Positions 34,139-43,236 are shown, counted from the first letter of the stretch. The stretch: 57,900 bases of DNA from a bacterium (GCA_017626055.1 JAGAJM010000021.1:1-57900); one strand, 5' to 3'. Notes: generated from the sequence alone by a model not told the origin. Made by a program: numbers and translations.

Positions 34139-34645
34139 ATGGCAATAGTTTATTTAAGTTTAGGTTCAAATAAAGGTGATCGAATTGGCTATGTACAACA
34201 AGCAGCCAGTTTACTAGGTGCTGACGAAAACATTACAATCGTTAGGACTTCAGCATTTTACGAAACTGAACCTTGGAATATGAATACTCAAACTTGGTTC
34301 GTAAATGCCATTGTTGAAGCCAAAACAAAATATTCACCAAAAGAACTTCTTGAAGTTTGCCAAAGAATTGAAAAGCAACTTGGAAGAGAACACAAAGAGG
34401 GTCAAGATTACGAAGATAGAACTATTGATATCGATATTTTGTTCTACAACAAAGATATTGTTAACGAAGAAAATCTAACAATCCCTCATAAATACGTACA
34501 TTTAAGAGCTTTTACACTTGTTCCTATGATGGAATTAAATTCAGATTTTGTACACCCTATTTTACATAAAAACATTATCGAAATGCATAGCGATTTAGAA
34601 AACCCAGAAATGGTATTTTTATATGGTACAAGGGTCGATTTCTAG
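34139..34645 (+). CDS. folK: HPPK: 2-amino-4-hydroxy-6-hydroxymethyldihydropteridine diphosphokinase
   Basis: Pyrophosphorylates hydroxymethyldihydropterin in folate synthesis. The motifs are clear: YLSLGSNKGDR at the start, SAFYETEPW, NAIVEAKTKYSPKELLEVCQ, and DRTIDIDILFYN with the metal-binding aspartates. At 168 residues it is a single-domain enzyme. It is followed by, and probably co-transcribed with, the flavoprotein gene. Confidence 0.95.
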   Translation: MAIVYLSLGSNKGDRIGYVQQAASLLGADENITIVRTSAFYETEPWNMNTQTWFVNAIVEAKTKYSPKELLEVCQRIEKQLGREHKEGQDYEDRTIDIDILFYNKDIVNEENLTIPHKYVHLRAFTLVPMMELNSDFVHPILHKNIIEMHSDLENPEMVFLYGTRVDF

Positions 34646-34661
34646 GAGTAGGGATAAAACA

Positions 34662-35810
34662 TTGAATACCAGAGTAGCCATTATTGGAGCAGGGCCTGCA
34701 GGATGCATTTGCGCATATTATTTAATTCAGGCAGGATTTGATGTAAACCTTTTTGATAAAGGGAAATTTTTGCGTACACTTTTACCAACAGGTGGGGGTC
34801 GTTGTAATCTAGCACATGCAGAATACGATTTTAAAGCACTTGCTAAAAATTACCCAAGAGGTGAAAAATTTTTATACTCAGTTTTTTCAAAATTTGGCAC
34901 ACAAGATACCTTAGATTTATTTGAAAAAATAGGAATAAAAACCTACACTCAAGACGATAACAGAATATTCCCGACTTCGAATTCTTCAGAGGAAGTTCGT
35001 TCAAAAATCCTAAAAAGTATCGAAAAATCAACATTCATAACCGAAACTGTGACCTCAATAGAACAAATAACCAATGGCTTTAAAATTAAAACCAACAAAT
35101 CAACATATGCATTTGATTTGGTTGTAGTGGCTATTGGCGGACACTCAAAATTTGAATTATTAAAACAACTAAACTTAAATATCATCGAACCAACACAAGC
35201 ACTTGTTGGGCTAACTACCGAGGAAAATTTTGCAAATATTTCTGGAGTTAGCATAAAAAATGTACAGGCTAAAGGATTTAAAAACTTAAATAACGATGAT
35301 ATTTTATTCACTCATAAGGGTATCACAGGACCTCTTATTTATAAAATTTCATCATTAAAAGCTAGAGAAAATTTTCCTTATAAGCTTTCTCTCAAACTTA
35401 TACCAGATTTTGATTTACAAAAAGAACTCAATAACAATTCCCAAAAAGAAATAAAAAATTTATTAGGACAATACATTCCAAAATCTTTTGCGACAAGAGT
35501 TTTAGAAGATTTAAAAATAATTGCAGAAACACCTTGCCACAAAATCAATGGCGAAAACCGAAATAAAATAATGGAAAAACTTCAGAATTTTGAAATTACA
35601 ATCACAGGTAAAGTCCCAGATGGTGAAGTTGTAACTTGTGGCGGACTAGATTTAAAAGAAGTACATCCTAAAACCTTGGAAAGCCAAAAACTCAAAGGGT
35701 TATATTTTTGCGGAGAAGTATTAGATATTGACGGATTTTGCGGGGGCTTCAATCTACAAAACTGCTGGTCAACGGGATATATTGTGGCGGAAAGTATTAT
35801 AAATAAATAA
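34662..35810 (+). CDS. BaiN/HI0933-family FAD-dependent oxidoreductase
   Basis: Flavoprotein of the HI0933/BaiN group. The FAD-binding VAIIGAGPAG is at the N-terminus, followed by PTGGGRCNLAHA, and the C-terminal family signature YFCGEVLDIDGFCGGFNLQNCW. I start at TTG 34662 (MNTRVAII), preceded by AGGAGTAGGG; an ATG at 34623 would give 13 extra residues overlapping folK and no ribosome site. That gives 382 residues, usual being about 400. Substrate unknown; BaiN was proposed to act on bile acid intermediates, but the family is broad. Confidence 0.85.
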   Translation: MNTRVAIIGAGPAGCICAYYLIQAGFDVNLFDKGKFLRTLLPTGGGRCNLAHAEYDFKALAKNYPRGEKFLYSVFSKFGTQDTLDLFEKIGIKTYTQDDNRIFPTSNSSEEVRSKILKSIEKSTFITETVTSIEQITNGFKIKTNKSTYAFDLVVVAIGGHSKFELLKQLNLNIIEPTQALVGLTTEENFANISGVSIKNVQAKGFKNLNNDDILFTHKGITGPLIYKISSLKARENFPYKLSLKLIPDFDLQKELNNNSQKEIKNLLGQYIPKSFATRVLEDLKIIAETPCHKINGENRNKIMEKLQNFEITITGKVPDGEVVTCGGLDLKEVHPKTLESQKLKGLYFCGEVLDIDGFCGGFNLQNCWSTGYIVAESIINK

Positions 35811-35814
35811 TACT

Positions 35815-35844
35815 TTGTTGATTTTTATTTTGATGTAATATAAT
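35815..35844 (+). promoter_or_regulatory. thrS promoter
   Basis: TTGTTG (35815-35820), 18-base spacer, TATAAT (35839-35844). Predicted start near 35851 leaves a leader of about 115 bases. Confidence 0.6.
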
Positions 35845-35850
35845 AAAATT

Positions 35851-35966
35851 ATAGTTTAGTTTAGGGGATCCGCCCTGGGGTAAATAATTCTTTCAAACGT
35901 TTTTGACTGAAACGGCAAAGCCGAAAAGATTTACAATAACCCAAAAGGATAGAAAGAAGAAGAAAA
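35851..35966 (+). promoter_or_regulatory. structured 5' leader of thrS
   Basis: Stems visible: GTAAAT (35880-35885) with ATTTAC (35929-35934), enclosing CGGC-AAA-GCCG (35913-35923); before it a GGG/CCC hairpin (35865-35867 with 35873-35875). Likely an autoregulatory operator or riboregulator. No T-box sequence is present. Confidence 0.4.
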
Positions 35967-37763
35967 ATGGAAAAGAACAATGAAACTTTGAGTATCTTAA
36001 GACACTCAACATCTCACATCATGGCACAAGCTGTTCAAAGCCTGTTCCCATCTGCAAAGTTAGCAATAGGTCCAGCAACCGCAGACGGCTTTTACTACGA
36101 TTTTGATTTAACAGATGGTCATGCTTTCACTGAAGAAGATCTTGTTAAAATCGAAGAAAAAATGAAAGAGATTATTAAACAAAATCTAACTTTCGAAAAA
36201 TACGTTATTCCTGATGTAGATGCTCAAATTGAAGAGTTTAAAAAAGAAGGTGAAATCTACAAAGCTGAGCTTTTAGAAGAACACAAAAACGACAACCCAA
36301 CTTTGTATATCACGAAAGACAAAGACGGAAACGCATTATTTAACGACCTTTGTGCAGGTCCACACCTTCCAAACACATCTTACATTAAAGCTAACGCAAT
36401 CAAGTTATTGAAAGTTGCAGGGGCTTACTGGCGTGGTAATGAAAAGAACAAAATGTTACAACGTATTTACGCTACTGCATACTGGAATAAAGAAGATTTA
36501 CAAGCTTACTTAACTTTCATTGAAGAAGCTGAAAAACGTGACCACAGAAAACTTGGGACAAAATTAGACCTATTCTCAACAAGGGAAGAATTAGGTGGTG
36601 GTCTTGTTTTATGGCACCCAAATCTAGCCGTAGTAAGAGAAGAAATCGAAAACTACTGGAGAAGTGAACACAGAAAACGTGGTTACGTAATCGTTCAAAC
36701 TCCACAAATTGCTAAATCAAAATTATGGGAAATTTCTGGACACATGGATCACTACAAAGAAAACATGTTCTTTGTACAAAAAGATGAAGATTCAGATGAC
36801 CAATTCGTAGTAAAACCTATGAACTGCCCATTCCACATTTTGATTTACCAAGCAAACAGATATTCTTATCGTTCATTACCATTAAGAATGGCTGAATTAG
36901 GTACAGTTTATAGAAAAGAAAAATCAGGTGCGTTATCTGGCTTAACACGTGTTCAAGGTTTCACTCAAGACGATGCTCACATCTTCTGTACACCTGAACA
37001 ATTAGTTGATGAAATTAACGCAATTATCGACTTTGTAGCTGACACAATGGATATTTTCGGAATGAAATTTGAAGTTGAATTATCAACAAGACCTGAAAGC
37101 TACGTTGGTGAAATCGAAAACTGGAACAAAGCTGAAGCAGGCTTAAAAGAAGCAATGGAAAGACGTGGTATGGAATACGAAATCAACGAAGGTGATGGCG
37201 CATTCTACGGTCCAAAAATCGACTTCAAAATTAAAGATGCTATCGGTAGAACTTGGCAGTGTGCTACAATCCAGCTAGACTTCAATCTACCTGCAAGATT
37301 TGATATCAAATACCAAGATAAAGATGGTCAATTAAAAACTCCATTGATGCTTCACAGAGTAATCTTTGGTTCAATGGAAAGATTCCATGGAATCTTAATC
37401 GAACATTACGCTGGCGCATTCCCAACATGGCTTGCTCCAACTCAAGTAAATATTGTTCCAATTTCTAACGAAAAACACGTTGACTTTGCTGAACAAGTTT
37501 ACAGAAAAATGCGTGAAGCTGGTATCAGAGTAAATCTTGATGACAGATCAGAATCAATGAACTACAAAATCAGAGAAAGTTTACAAGATAAGAAAATCCC
37601 TTACGTTTGCGTAATAGGTGATAAAGAAATCGAACAAAACTCTGTTGCAGTTCGTGCACGTGGTATTGGTCAAGTTGGAACATTCACTGTTGATGAATTT
37701 ATCAACAAAGTTGTTTCAGAAATTAAATCAAGATCAAACGATTCATTTGCAAAAGCTCAATAA
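35967..37763 (+). CDS. thrS: threonyl-tRNA synthetase lacking the TGS domain
   Basis: Charges tRNA-Thr. The protein opens directly in the editing (N2) domain, LRHSTSHIMAQAVQSLFP, with the H-x-x-x-H zinc/editing motif. The catalytic core has the zinc-ligand cysteine in KPMNCPFHI near residue 285, motif 2 FTQDDAHIF and the C-terminal anticodon domain (VNIVPISNEK). At 598 residues it is some 45 shorter than E. coli ThrRS because the N-terminal TGS (N1) domain is missing. It follows its own promoter and a long folded leader. Confidence 0.96.
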   Translation: MEKNNETLSILRHSTSHIMAQAVQSLFPSAKLAIGPATADGFYYDFDLTDGHAFTEEDLVKIEEKMKEIIKQNLTFEKYVIPDVDAQIEEFKKEGEIYKAELLEEHKNDNPTLYITKDKDGNALFNDLCAGPHLPNTSYIKANAIKLLKVAGAYWRGNEKNKMLQRIYATAYWNKEDLQAYLTFIEEAEKRDHRKLGTKLDLFSTREELGGGLVLWHPNLAVVREEIENYWRSEHRKRGYVIVQTPQIAKSKLWEISGHMDHYKENMFFVQKDEDSDDQFVVKPMNCPFHILIYQANRYSYRSLPLRMAELGTVYRKEKSGALSGLTRVQGFTQDDAHIFCTPEQLVDEINAIIDFVADTMDIFGMKFEVELSTRPESYVGEIENWNKAEAGLKEAMERRGMEYEINEGDGAFYGPKIDFKIKDAIGRTWQCATIQLDFNLPARFDIKYQDKDGQLKTPLMLHRVIFGSMERFHGILIEHYAGAFPTWLAPTQVNIVPISNEKHVDFAEQVYRKMREAGIRVNLDDRSESMNYKIRESLQDKKIPYVCVIGDKEIEQNSVAVRARGIGQVGTFTVDEFINKVVSEIKSRSNDSFAKAQ

Positions 37764-37780
37764 GAGATGTGCAAATACTA

Positions 37781-37810
37781 AAAAATCCCTCTCAATAGAG
37801 AGGGATTTTT
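37781..37810. terminator. bidirectional terminator after thrS
   Basis: Perfect 13-bp stem (37781-37793 with 37798-37810), AATA loop, A and T runs on both sides. Its last base is part of the stop codon of the convergent gene. Confidence 0.92.
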
Positions 37811-39027
37811 TAATCTTCTAATAAAGGTAATCCAGCTTTCGCATTGTACAAATTGATTGTATCTTTTAAACCACTACGAATCGTTGCAAGTCTTTCAAAA
37901 TCTCGTCTTTTCATTTCTTTAATTTCTTGGCTTCTACCTAAAGATCTGTAAACAGAAAGAAGACGATCATTTAATCCATTGAAGTAACCTCTAAATAAGT
38001 TCAAATCTTCCTCAGTAAAGACAATTCTTGACTCCTCTTGGATACCTAAACAATCTTTGTTTTTAGCATTTAAGAATAATTTTTGAGAAACTTTTCCTCT
38101 GAACATTTCACTGATTCTTTCCATATAAGTAAGAGCTTTACCTGAATGAGTCTGTAATGAAGTTTCTTCTAAAGGAACTTCAAACTCATCAAAAAGTCTT
38201 ACCCATTGATAAACATCACGATGTTCTTGGTGTTTTGCGATTGTTGAATGAGGACCAAACATAATTAACAACTCATGATAAACTGGATTTGGGTTATCCT
38301 TATCACAAGTTCTGATAAATCTTAATTGAATATCCTCCAATCCAGATTTTAACGGACCACTAACAAATGGTCTTAAAGGTTCTGGCATATTTTCAACATC
38401 AAGTTGTTTTTTATTTAATCTAAAATCTAAATCCGTAACTTTAACTGTCTTAGCTCCACTTTGAATTTCGTCAACAGTAGGTATGTAACCTCGTTTTAGC
38501 AATTTCACAAGAGGAACATCCGTTTTATATGGTATGTAACCAGCTTCTCGCATTTCATTTAAAAATGCAGTTAAATTATCTAAATTATATAAATCTTTAT
38601 TGTAAATAGTTCCTCTAATTGGGTCTAAAACAGTAAAACTTTTCGAACGTTTCATTTTAGAAAGATAAGAATCTACTGATTTTACAGGGCATTGAGAGTT
38701 ATAAACCTCATCATAAATAAAACCATACTTAGCTAACTTATTAGCTGCTGCTAACAATGTGTTATGGTACTGTTCAGAAATTCTCTCAAAACGAGGAACA
38801 TCTAATTCCTCATATCTTGCACCAATAAAATCCAACAATGTAACTGTCGCATTTTCAGTCTGGTTTTTTACAATTTTAATAGCCTTACTTTTTCCACCAG
38901 TAAAAGATACAGTATCTGCACTCAAAGGTGAAAGCTTTGAGTGCATAACAGGTGTACTGTTATGCGAATTTTCACGTCTTTGAACTGTATAATTAGTAAA
39001 TTTTGGGGTTAATAAAGTAATATTCAT
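37810..39027 (-). CDS. SFTG-tagged protein with possible RelA/SpoT-like fold, 405 aa
   Basis: I do not recognise it with certainty. A polar N-terminus carries SFTGG at residues 41-45. The middle follows the order of RelA/SpoT-type nucleotidyltransferases: VKSVDSYLSKMKR (115-127), DPIRGTIYN (135-143), GYIP, a beta strand EDIQLRF (231-237), then KHQEHRDVYQWVRLFD (265-280), like the E-I-Q and K-x-x-E-H-x-x-Y-x-x-x-R elements of that fold. No HD hydrolase domain. I start at ATG 39027 with AAGG upstream; the ORF can be read further to 39063. If the fold is right, it may transfer pyrophosphate or nucleotides, or be inert. Confidence 0.6.
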   Translation of the reverse strand: MNITLLTPKFTNYTVQRRENSHNSTPVMHSKLSPLSADTVSFTGGKSKAIKIVKNQTENATVTLLDFIGARYEELDVPRFERISEQYHNTLLAAANKLAKYGFIYDEVYNSQCPVKSVDSYLSKMKRSKSFTVLDPIRGTIYNKDLYNLDNLTAFLNEMREAGYIPYKTDVPLVKLLKRGYIPTVDEIQSGAKTVKVTDLDFRLNKKQLDVENMPEPLRPFVSGPLKSGLEDIQLRFIRTCDKDNPNPVYHELLIMFGPHSTIAKHQEHRDVYQWVRLFDEFEVPLEETSLQTHSGKALTYMERISEMFRGKVSQKLFLNAKNKDCLGIQEESRIVFTEEDLNLFRGYFNGLNDRLLSVYRSLGRSQEIKEMKRRDFERLATIRSGLKDTINLYNAKAGLPLLED

Positions 39028-39100
39028 GCAATTTAAACCTTCTACCTTTTTATACAACAACAAAGAAGAAAAATATTTTACCTAATTTGGCTATAAAAGG

Positions 39101-39122
39101 GTAAATTGTAACATAAATTTAC
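39101..39122. promoter_or_regulatory. inverted repeat between divergent nifJ and the tagged gene
   Basis: GTAAATT-N8-AATTTAC, a perfect 7-bp inverted repeat in the 186-base shared upstream region. Possible operator; AT-rich, so chance is not excluded. Confidence 0.3.
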
Positions 39123-39213
39123 ACGTATAAAATTTGGTCAAAATATATGTTTGTATTATCATGTAGGGGTACAGTTGTTATTAAGAAAGCATAAATAAGG
39201 AGGGTTAAATATT

Positions 39214-42200
39214 ATGCCAGGAAAAACAATTACAGTTGATGGCAACTATGCTGCCGCTCACGTCGCTTATGCGTTGAGTGAAGTATCAGCAATCTACCCT
39301 ATCACACCTTCATCTACAATGGGTGAATGGATTGATGAATGGGCTTCTCAAGGTAAGAAAAATATCTGGGGAAAACAAGTTAGAGTAGCAGAAATGCAAT
39401 CTGAAGCAGGTGCTGCAGGTGCAGTACATGGTTCATTAGCGGCAGGTTCTCTAACATCAACTTACACAGCATCACAAGGTTTATTGTTGATGATTCCAGT
39501 TATGCACAAGGCTGCTGGGGAAATGCTTCCTCACGTAATCCACGTTTCAGCTCGTGCTCTAGCTGCTCAATCATTGGCAATCTTCGGTGATCATACAGAC
39601 GTTATGGGTTGCCGTAACACAGGTTATGCAATGTTAGCTGCTAACTCTGTTCAAGAAGAAATGGATATGGCTTTAGTTGCTCACTTAGCTACTTACAAAG
39701 CTAAAGTTCCATTCTTACAATTCTTCGATGGTTTCAGAACTTCTCACGAAATCCACAAAATCGAAGAAATTTCTTACGATGATATTGCAAGTTTAGTTGA
39801 ACCACAATACATCGAAGAATTCAGAGCAAGAGCTCTAAGACCAGAAGCTCCTATTTGTAAAGTTGGTGCTCAAAACACTGACGTTTACTTCCAAGGACGT
39901 GAAACAGTTAACAAATACTATGATGCAGTTCCAGATATCGTTCAAGAATATATGGATAAAGTTGCTAAAATTACTGGCAGACAATATCATCCATTCGATT
40001 ACGTTGGTGCTCCAGATGCAACTGACGTTATCGTAGCTATCGGTTCTGGTTGTGAAACAATCGAAGAAACAATCGAATACTTGAACTCTACTCGTGGTAC
40101 TAAATATGGTTTAGTTAAAGTTAGATTATACAGACCATTCGATGTTAAACGTTTCAACGAAGCACTTCCTGCAACTGTTAAACGTATCGTAGCTCTAGAC
40201 AGAACTAAAGAACCTGGTTCAATCGGTGAACCTCTATTCTTAGACGTTGTAGCTGCTCTAGAAAACAAAGATATCAGAGTAATCGGCGGTCGTTATGGTT
40301 TATCTTCTAAAGAATTTACACCATCAATGGTTCTTGCTATTTACAAACACTCTGAAGCTAATGGTTTCCACGGCTTCACAGTTGGTATCGAAGATGACGT
40401 TACTAACTTATCATTAAAAGTGACTGAACACATCGTTACAGAACCAGTTGGTACAACTAACTGTATGTTCTGGGGCTTGGGTTCAGATGGTACAGTTGGT
40501 GCTAACAAAAACTCAATCAAAATTATTGGTCAATATACAGACAAAGATGCTCAAGCATACTTTGCTTATGACTCTAAAAAATCATTTGGTGTAACTGTTT
40601 CTCACTTGAGATTCGGTGATAGCCCAATCAAATCTACTTATCTAATTACTGCACCTGACTTTGTATCTTGCTCAACTCACGCTTATGTTGGCAGATATGA
40701 CCTATTAAAAGGTATCAAAGAAGGTGGTACTTTCTTACTAAATAGCCCATACACAAGAGAAGAAGCATTTGCTCACTTAACTCGTGATATGCAAAAAACA
40801 ATCATTGACAAGAAAATCAAATTCTACAACGTAGATGCTGAAAAACTTGTTAAAGAACAACCAGGCTTACGTGGTAAAGGTGCTAATACAGTAATGATGG
40901 TAGCTTACTTCAAAGTTTCTGGTATCATTCCATTCGAACAAGCATACGAAGGAATGAAAGAAATGACTATCAAAACATTCAAGAAAAAAGGCGACGATGT
41001 TGTTAATATGAACTTAGCGCTTATCGATGCAGCAGTTGATGCTTGTAAAGAAGTTGTAGTTCCTGCAACATTAGACGGCGTTGGATGTGTTGATGAAGTT
41101 CAATTATTACCAGAAAACGCATCTGAATTTGCTAAGAAAATCATTGAACCTTCAATGAGACAAAAAGGTGATGATATCCCTGTTTCAGCAATGTCAAATG
41201 ATGGTGTAATTCCAACAGGTACTGCTTGCTTAGAAAAACGTGGTATCGCTCCAAGAGTTCCTCACTGGAATTCAGAAGCTTGTTTACAATGTGGTATTTG
41301 TGCTTCTGCTTGTCCTCACGCTGCTATCAGAACTAAGTTAGTAGAAAAAGAAGACTTAGCAAAAGCTCCTGCTTCATTCAACACAATCGAAGCTAGACCA
41401 AATGCTAATGGTGAACACTTCAAAGTTCAAGTTTACTGCAACGACTGTACAGGTTGTGGTGTTTGCTTAGACCAATGTCCAGCAAACAAAAACCCAGAAA
41501 AACAAGCTCTAACTTGGTCAACAATTGAAAAAGAAGTTGAAGCTTGCGAAGTAGTAAACGAAAAATTCTTTGATGAATTACCTGATAACGTAATGGGTAG
41601 AAACACTACAAAAACTATCAAAGGTGCAATGTTGAGAAAACCATTATTCGAATTCTCAGGCGCTTGTGCTGGTTGTGGTGAAACTCCATACGTTAAATTA
41701 GTTTCACAACTATTTGGTGAAAACGCTATCGTTGCTAACGCAACTGGTTGTTCATCAATCTACTCTGGTACATTCCCAACAATCCCATACACAACAAACA
41801 AAGACGGCAGAGGTCCAGCTTGGGCTAACTCACTATTTGAAGATAACGCTGAATTTGGTTTCGGTATGAGATTGGCAGTTGATACTAACAGAGAAACATT
41901 AAAAACTTATGTTGAAAAAGTTTTAGCTTGCGCTGAAGCTCCAGCTGATTTGAAAGAAGCATTAGAAGGTGCTATGGCTCACTTCGATAATTCTAAAACA
42001 GAAGAAGCTGTTGCTGCTCAAACAAAAGCTAAAGAAGTTCTAGCAAAATATGCAGATACAGATTGTGCAGATCTTGCTAAAGTTAGAGAACTTCAAGATT
42101 ACTTCACAGATAAATCAATCTGGATTATCGGTGGTGACGGATGGGCTAACGATATCGGCTACGGCGGTATCGACCACGTATTAGCTCAAAACAAAAACGT

Positions 42201-42747
42201 TAACATCCTTGTTCTAGATACTGAAGTTTACTCTAACACAGGTGGTCAAGCTTCTAAATCAACACCTACTGGTGCTGTTGCGAAGTTTGCTACTGGCGGT
42301 AAACCAACTTATAAGAAAAACATGGGCTTAATGAGCATGTCTTATGGTTATGTTTACGTTGCATCAGTTGCTTTAGGTGCTGATAGAAACCAAACTCTAA
42401 AAGCATTCCAAGAAGCTGAAGCATACAACGGACCATCAATCATCTTCGCTTACGCACCATGTATCGCTCATGGTATCGATATGAGTAAAACTCAAACAGA
42501 ACAGAAACGTGCAGTTGAAGCTGGTTACTTCCCACTTTACAGATACAACCCAGCAAATGAACAACCATTTACTTGGGATGCTAAAGATCCACAAGGAAGC
42601 TACCAAGACTTCATCAGATCAGAAGGTCGTTATAAGTCTCTACTTAAAACAAACCCTGAAGCAGCTGAAGCTCTTTACACTCAAGCTGAAGAAGATGCTG
42701 CAAAACGTATGTCTGTTTACAAAGCTGTTGGCGAATTAATGAAATAA
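39214..42747 (+). CDS. nifJ: pyruvate:ferredoxin (flavodoxin) oxidoreductase
   Basis: Oxidises pyruvate to acetyl-CoA and reduces ferredoxin in anaerobic metabolism. The single 1177-residue chain has the full domain order: N-terminal YPITPSSTMGEWIDEW, gamma domain, two [4Fe-4S] clusters (CLQCGICASACP near residue 691 and CTGCGVCLDQCP near 745), CAGCGETPYVKL near 817 for the third cluster, and the TPP site GDGWANDIGYGG near 974 with VYSNTGGQASKSTPTG. A strong AAGGAGGG ribosome site suggests high expression. Codon use is more GCT/GTT-biased than the neighbours, as in highly expressed genes. Followed by a terminator. Confidence 0.98.
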   Translation: MPGKTITVDGNYAAAHVAYALSEVSAIYPITPSSTMGEWIDEWASQGKKNIWGKQVRVAEMQSEAGAAGAVHGSLAAGSLTSTYTASQGLLLMIPVMHKAAGEMLPHVIHVSARALAAQSLAIFGDHTDVMGCRNTGYAMLAANSVQEEMDMALVAHLATYKAKVPFLQFFDGFRTSHEIHKIEEISYDDIASLVEPQYIEEFRARALRPEAPICKVGAQNTDVYFQGRETVNKYYDAVPDIVQEYMDKVAKITGRQYHPFDYVGAPDATDVIVAIGSGCETIEETIEYLNSTRGTKYGLVKVRLYRPFDVKRFNEALPATVKRIVALDRTKEPGSIGEPLFLDVVAALENKDIRVIGGRYGLSSKEFTPSMVLAIYKHSEANGFHGFTVGIEDDVTNLSLKVTEHIVTEPVGTTNCMFWGLGSDGTVGANKNSIKIIGQYTDKDAQAYFAYDSKKSFGVTVSHLRFGDSPIKSTYLITAPDFVSCSTHAYVGRYDLLKGIKEGGTFLLNSPYTREEAFAHLTRDMQKTIIDKKIKFYNVDAEKLVKEQPGLRGKGANTVMMVAYFKVSGIIPFEQAYEGMKEMTIKTFKKKGDDVVNMNLALIDAAVDACKEVVVPATLDGVGCVDEVQLLPENASEFAKKIIEPSMRQKGDDIPVSAMSNDGVIPTGTACLEKRGIAPRVPHWNSEACLQCGICASACPHAAIRTKLVEKEDLAKAPASFNTIEARPNANGEHFKVQVYCNDCTGCGVCLDQCPANKNPEKQALTWSTIEKEVEACEVVNEKFFDELPDNVMGRNTTKTIKGAMLRKPLFEFSGACAGCGETPYVKLVSQLFGENAIVANATGCSSIYSGTFPTIPYTTNKDGRGPAWANSLFEDNAEFGFGMRLAVDTNRETLKTYVEKVLACAEAPADLKEALEGAMAHFDNSKTEEAVAAQTKAKEVLAKYADTDCADLAKVRELQDYFTDKSIWIIGGDGWANDIGYGGIDHVLAQNKNVNILVLDTEVYSNTGGQASKSTPTGAVAKFATGGKPTYKKNMGLMSMSYGYVYVASVALGADRNQTLKAFQEAEAYNGPSIIFAYAPCIAHGIDMSKTQTEQKRAVEAGYFPLYRYNPANEQPFTWDAKDPQGSYQDFIRSEGRYKSLLKTNPEAAEALYTQAEEDAAKRMSVYKAVGELMK

Positions 42748-42766
42748 TCCAACACTTGGATATACA

Positions 42767-42798
42767 AAAAGAGGTTCTGAGATTTCAGAGCCTCTTTT
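42767..42798 (+). terminator. nifJ terminator
   Basis: 14-bp stem with one T-G pair (42767-42780 with 42785-42798), GATT loop, T-rich tail. Confidence 0.88.
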
Positions 42799-42813
42799 AT
42801 TATGTAAAAATAA

Positions 42814-42836
42814 AGGTTGAACATAATGTCCAACCT
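42814..42836 (-). terminator. probable terminator of rpiB-rsfS
   Basis: AGGTTG/CAACCT stem (42814-42819 with 42831-42836) followed on the minus strand by a T-rich stretch. Weaker than the adjacent nifJ terminator. Confidence 0.55.
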
Positions 42837-42843
42837 CTAAATT

Positions 42844-43236
42844 CTATTTGTTATATTCGCTATAATCTTTAGCAATCTCACGCCATTCATTTTCTAATAT
42901 ACTATAAGCGTGATTCCAGAATTTTTCTATTGCGTATGTTTCACGTTCTTCCTTGTGTAAGATATGAACAACAACATCACCATAATCAATCAAATTCCAA
43001 CGATTTTTGACATCGTTTTCTTGACGAATAGGTAATCTTAAAAAATCATTTTTCACTTTGTCTTTTACTGTTTCCATCAAAGATTTAACATGTGGAGTTG
43101 AATCCCCAGTAACAATAACAAAATAATCAGCCAAAGACGAAACATTACTAATATTTAAAATTGTAATATCTTTTGCTAATTTATCATCAAGGATTTGTGC
43201 AACAATACACGCAAATTTATGAGAATCTAATTCCAT
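42844..43236 (-). CDS. rsfS: ribosomal silencing factor RsfS
   Basis: Binds ribosomal protein L14 and blocks subunit joining when nutrients are scarce. The 130 residues show the family features: KFACIVAQILDDKLAKDITILN, SSLADYFVIVTGDSTPHVKSL and the WNLIDYGDVVVHILHKEERE segment, with the C-terminal FWNHAY. It lies 20 bases downstream of rpiB on the same strand and probably shares its transcript. Confidence 0.94.
   Translation of the reverse strand: MELDSHKFACIVAQILDDKLAKDITILNISNVSSLADYFVIVTGDSTPHVKSLMETVKDKVKNDFLRLPIRQENDVKNRWNLIDYGDVVVHILHKEERETYAIEKFWNHAYSILENEWREIAKDYSEYNK

Noticed and set aside
35851..35966. T-box riboswitch before thrS
   Set aside because: The conserved T-box sequence (GGTGGNACCGCG-like) and a specifier loop are not present.
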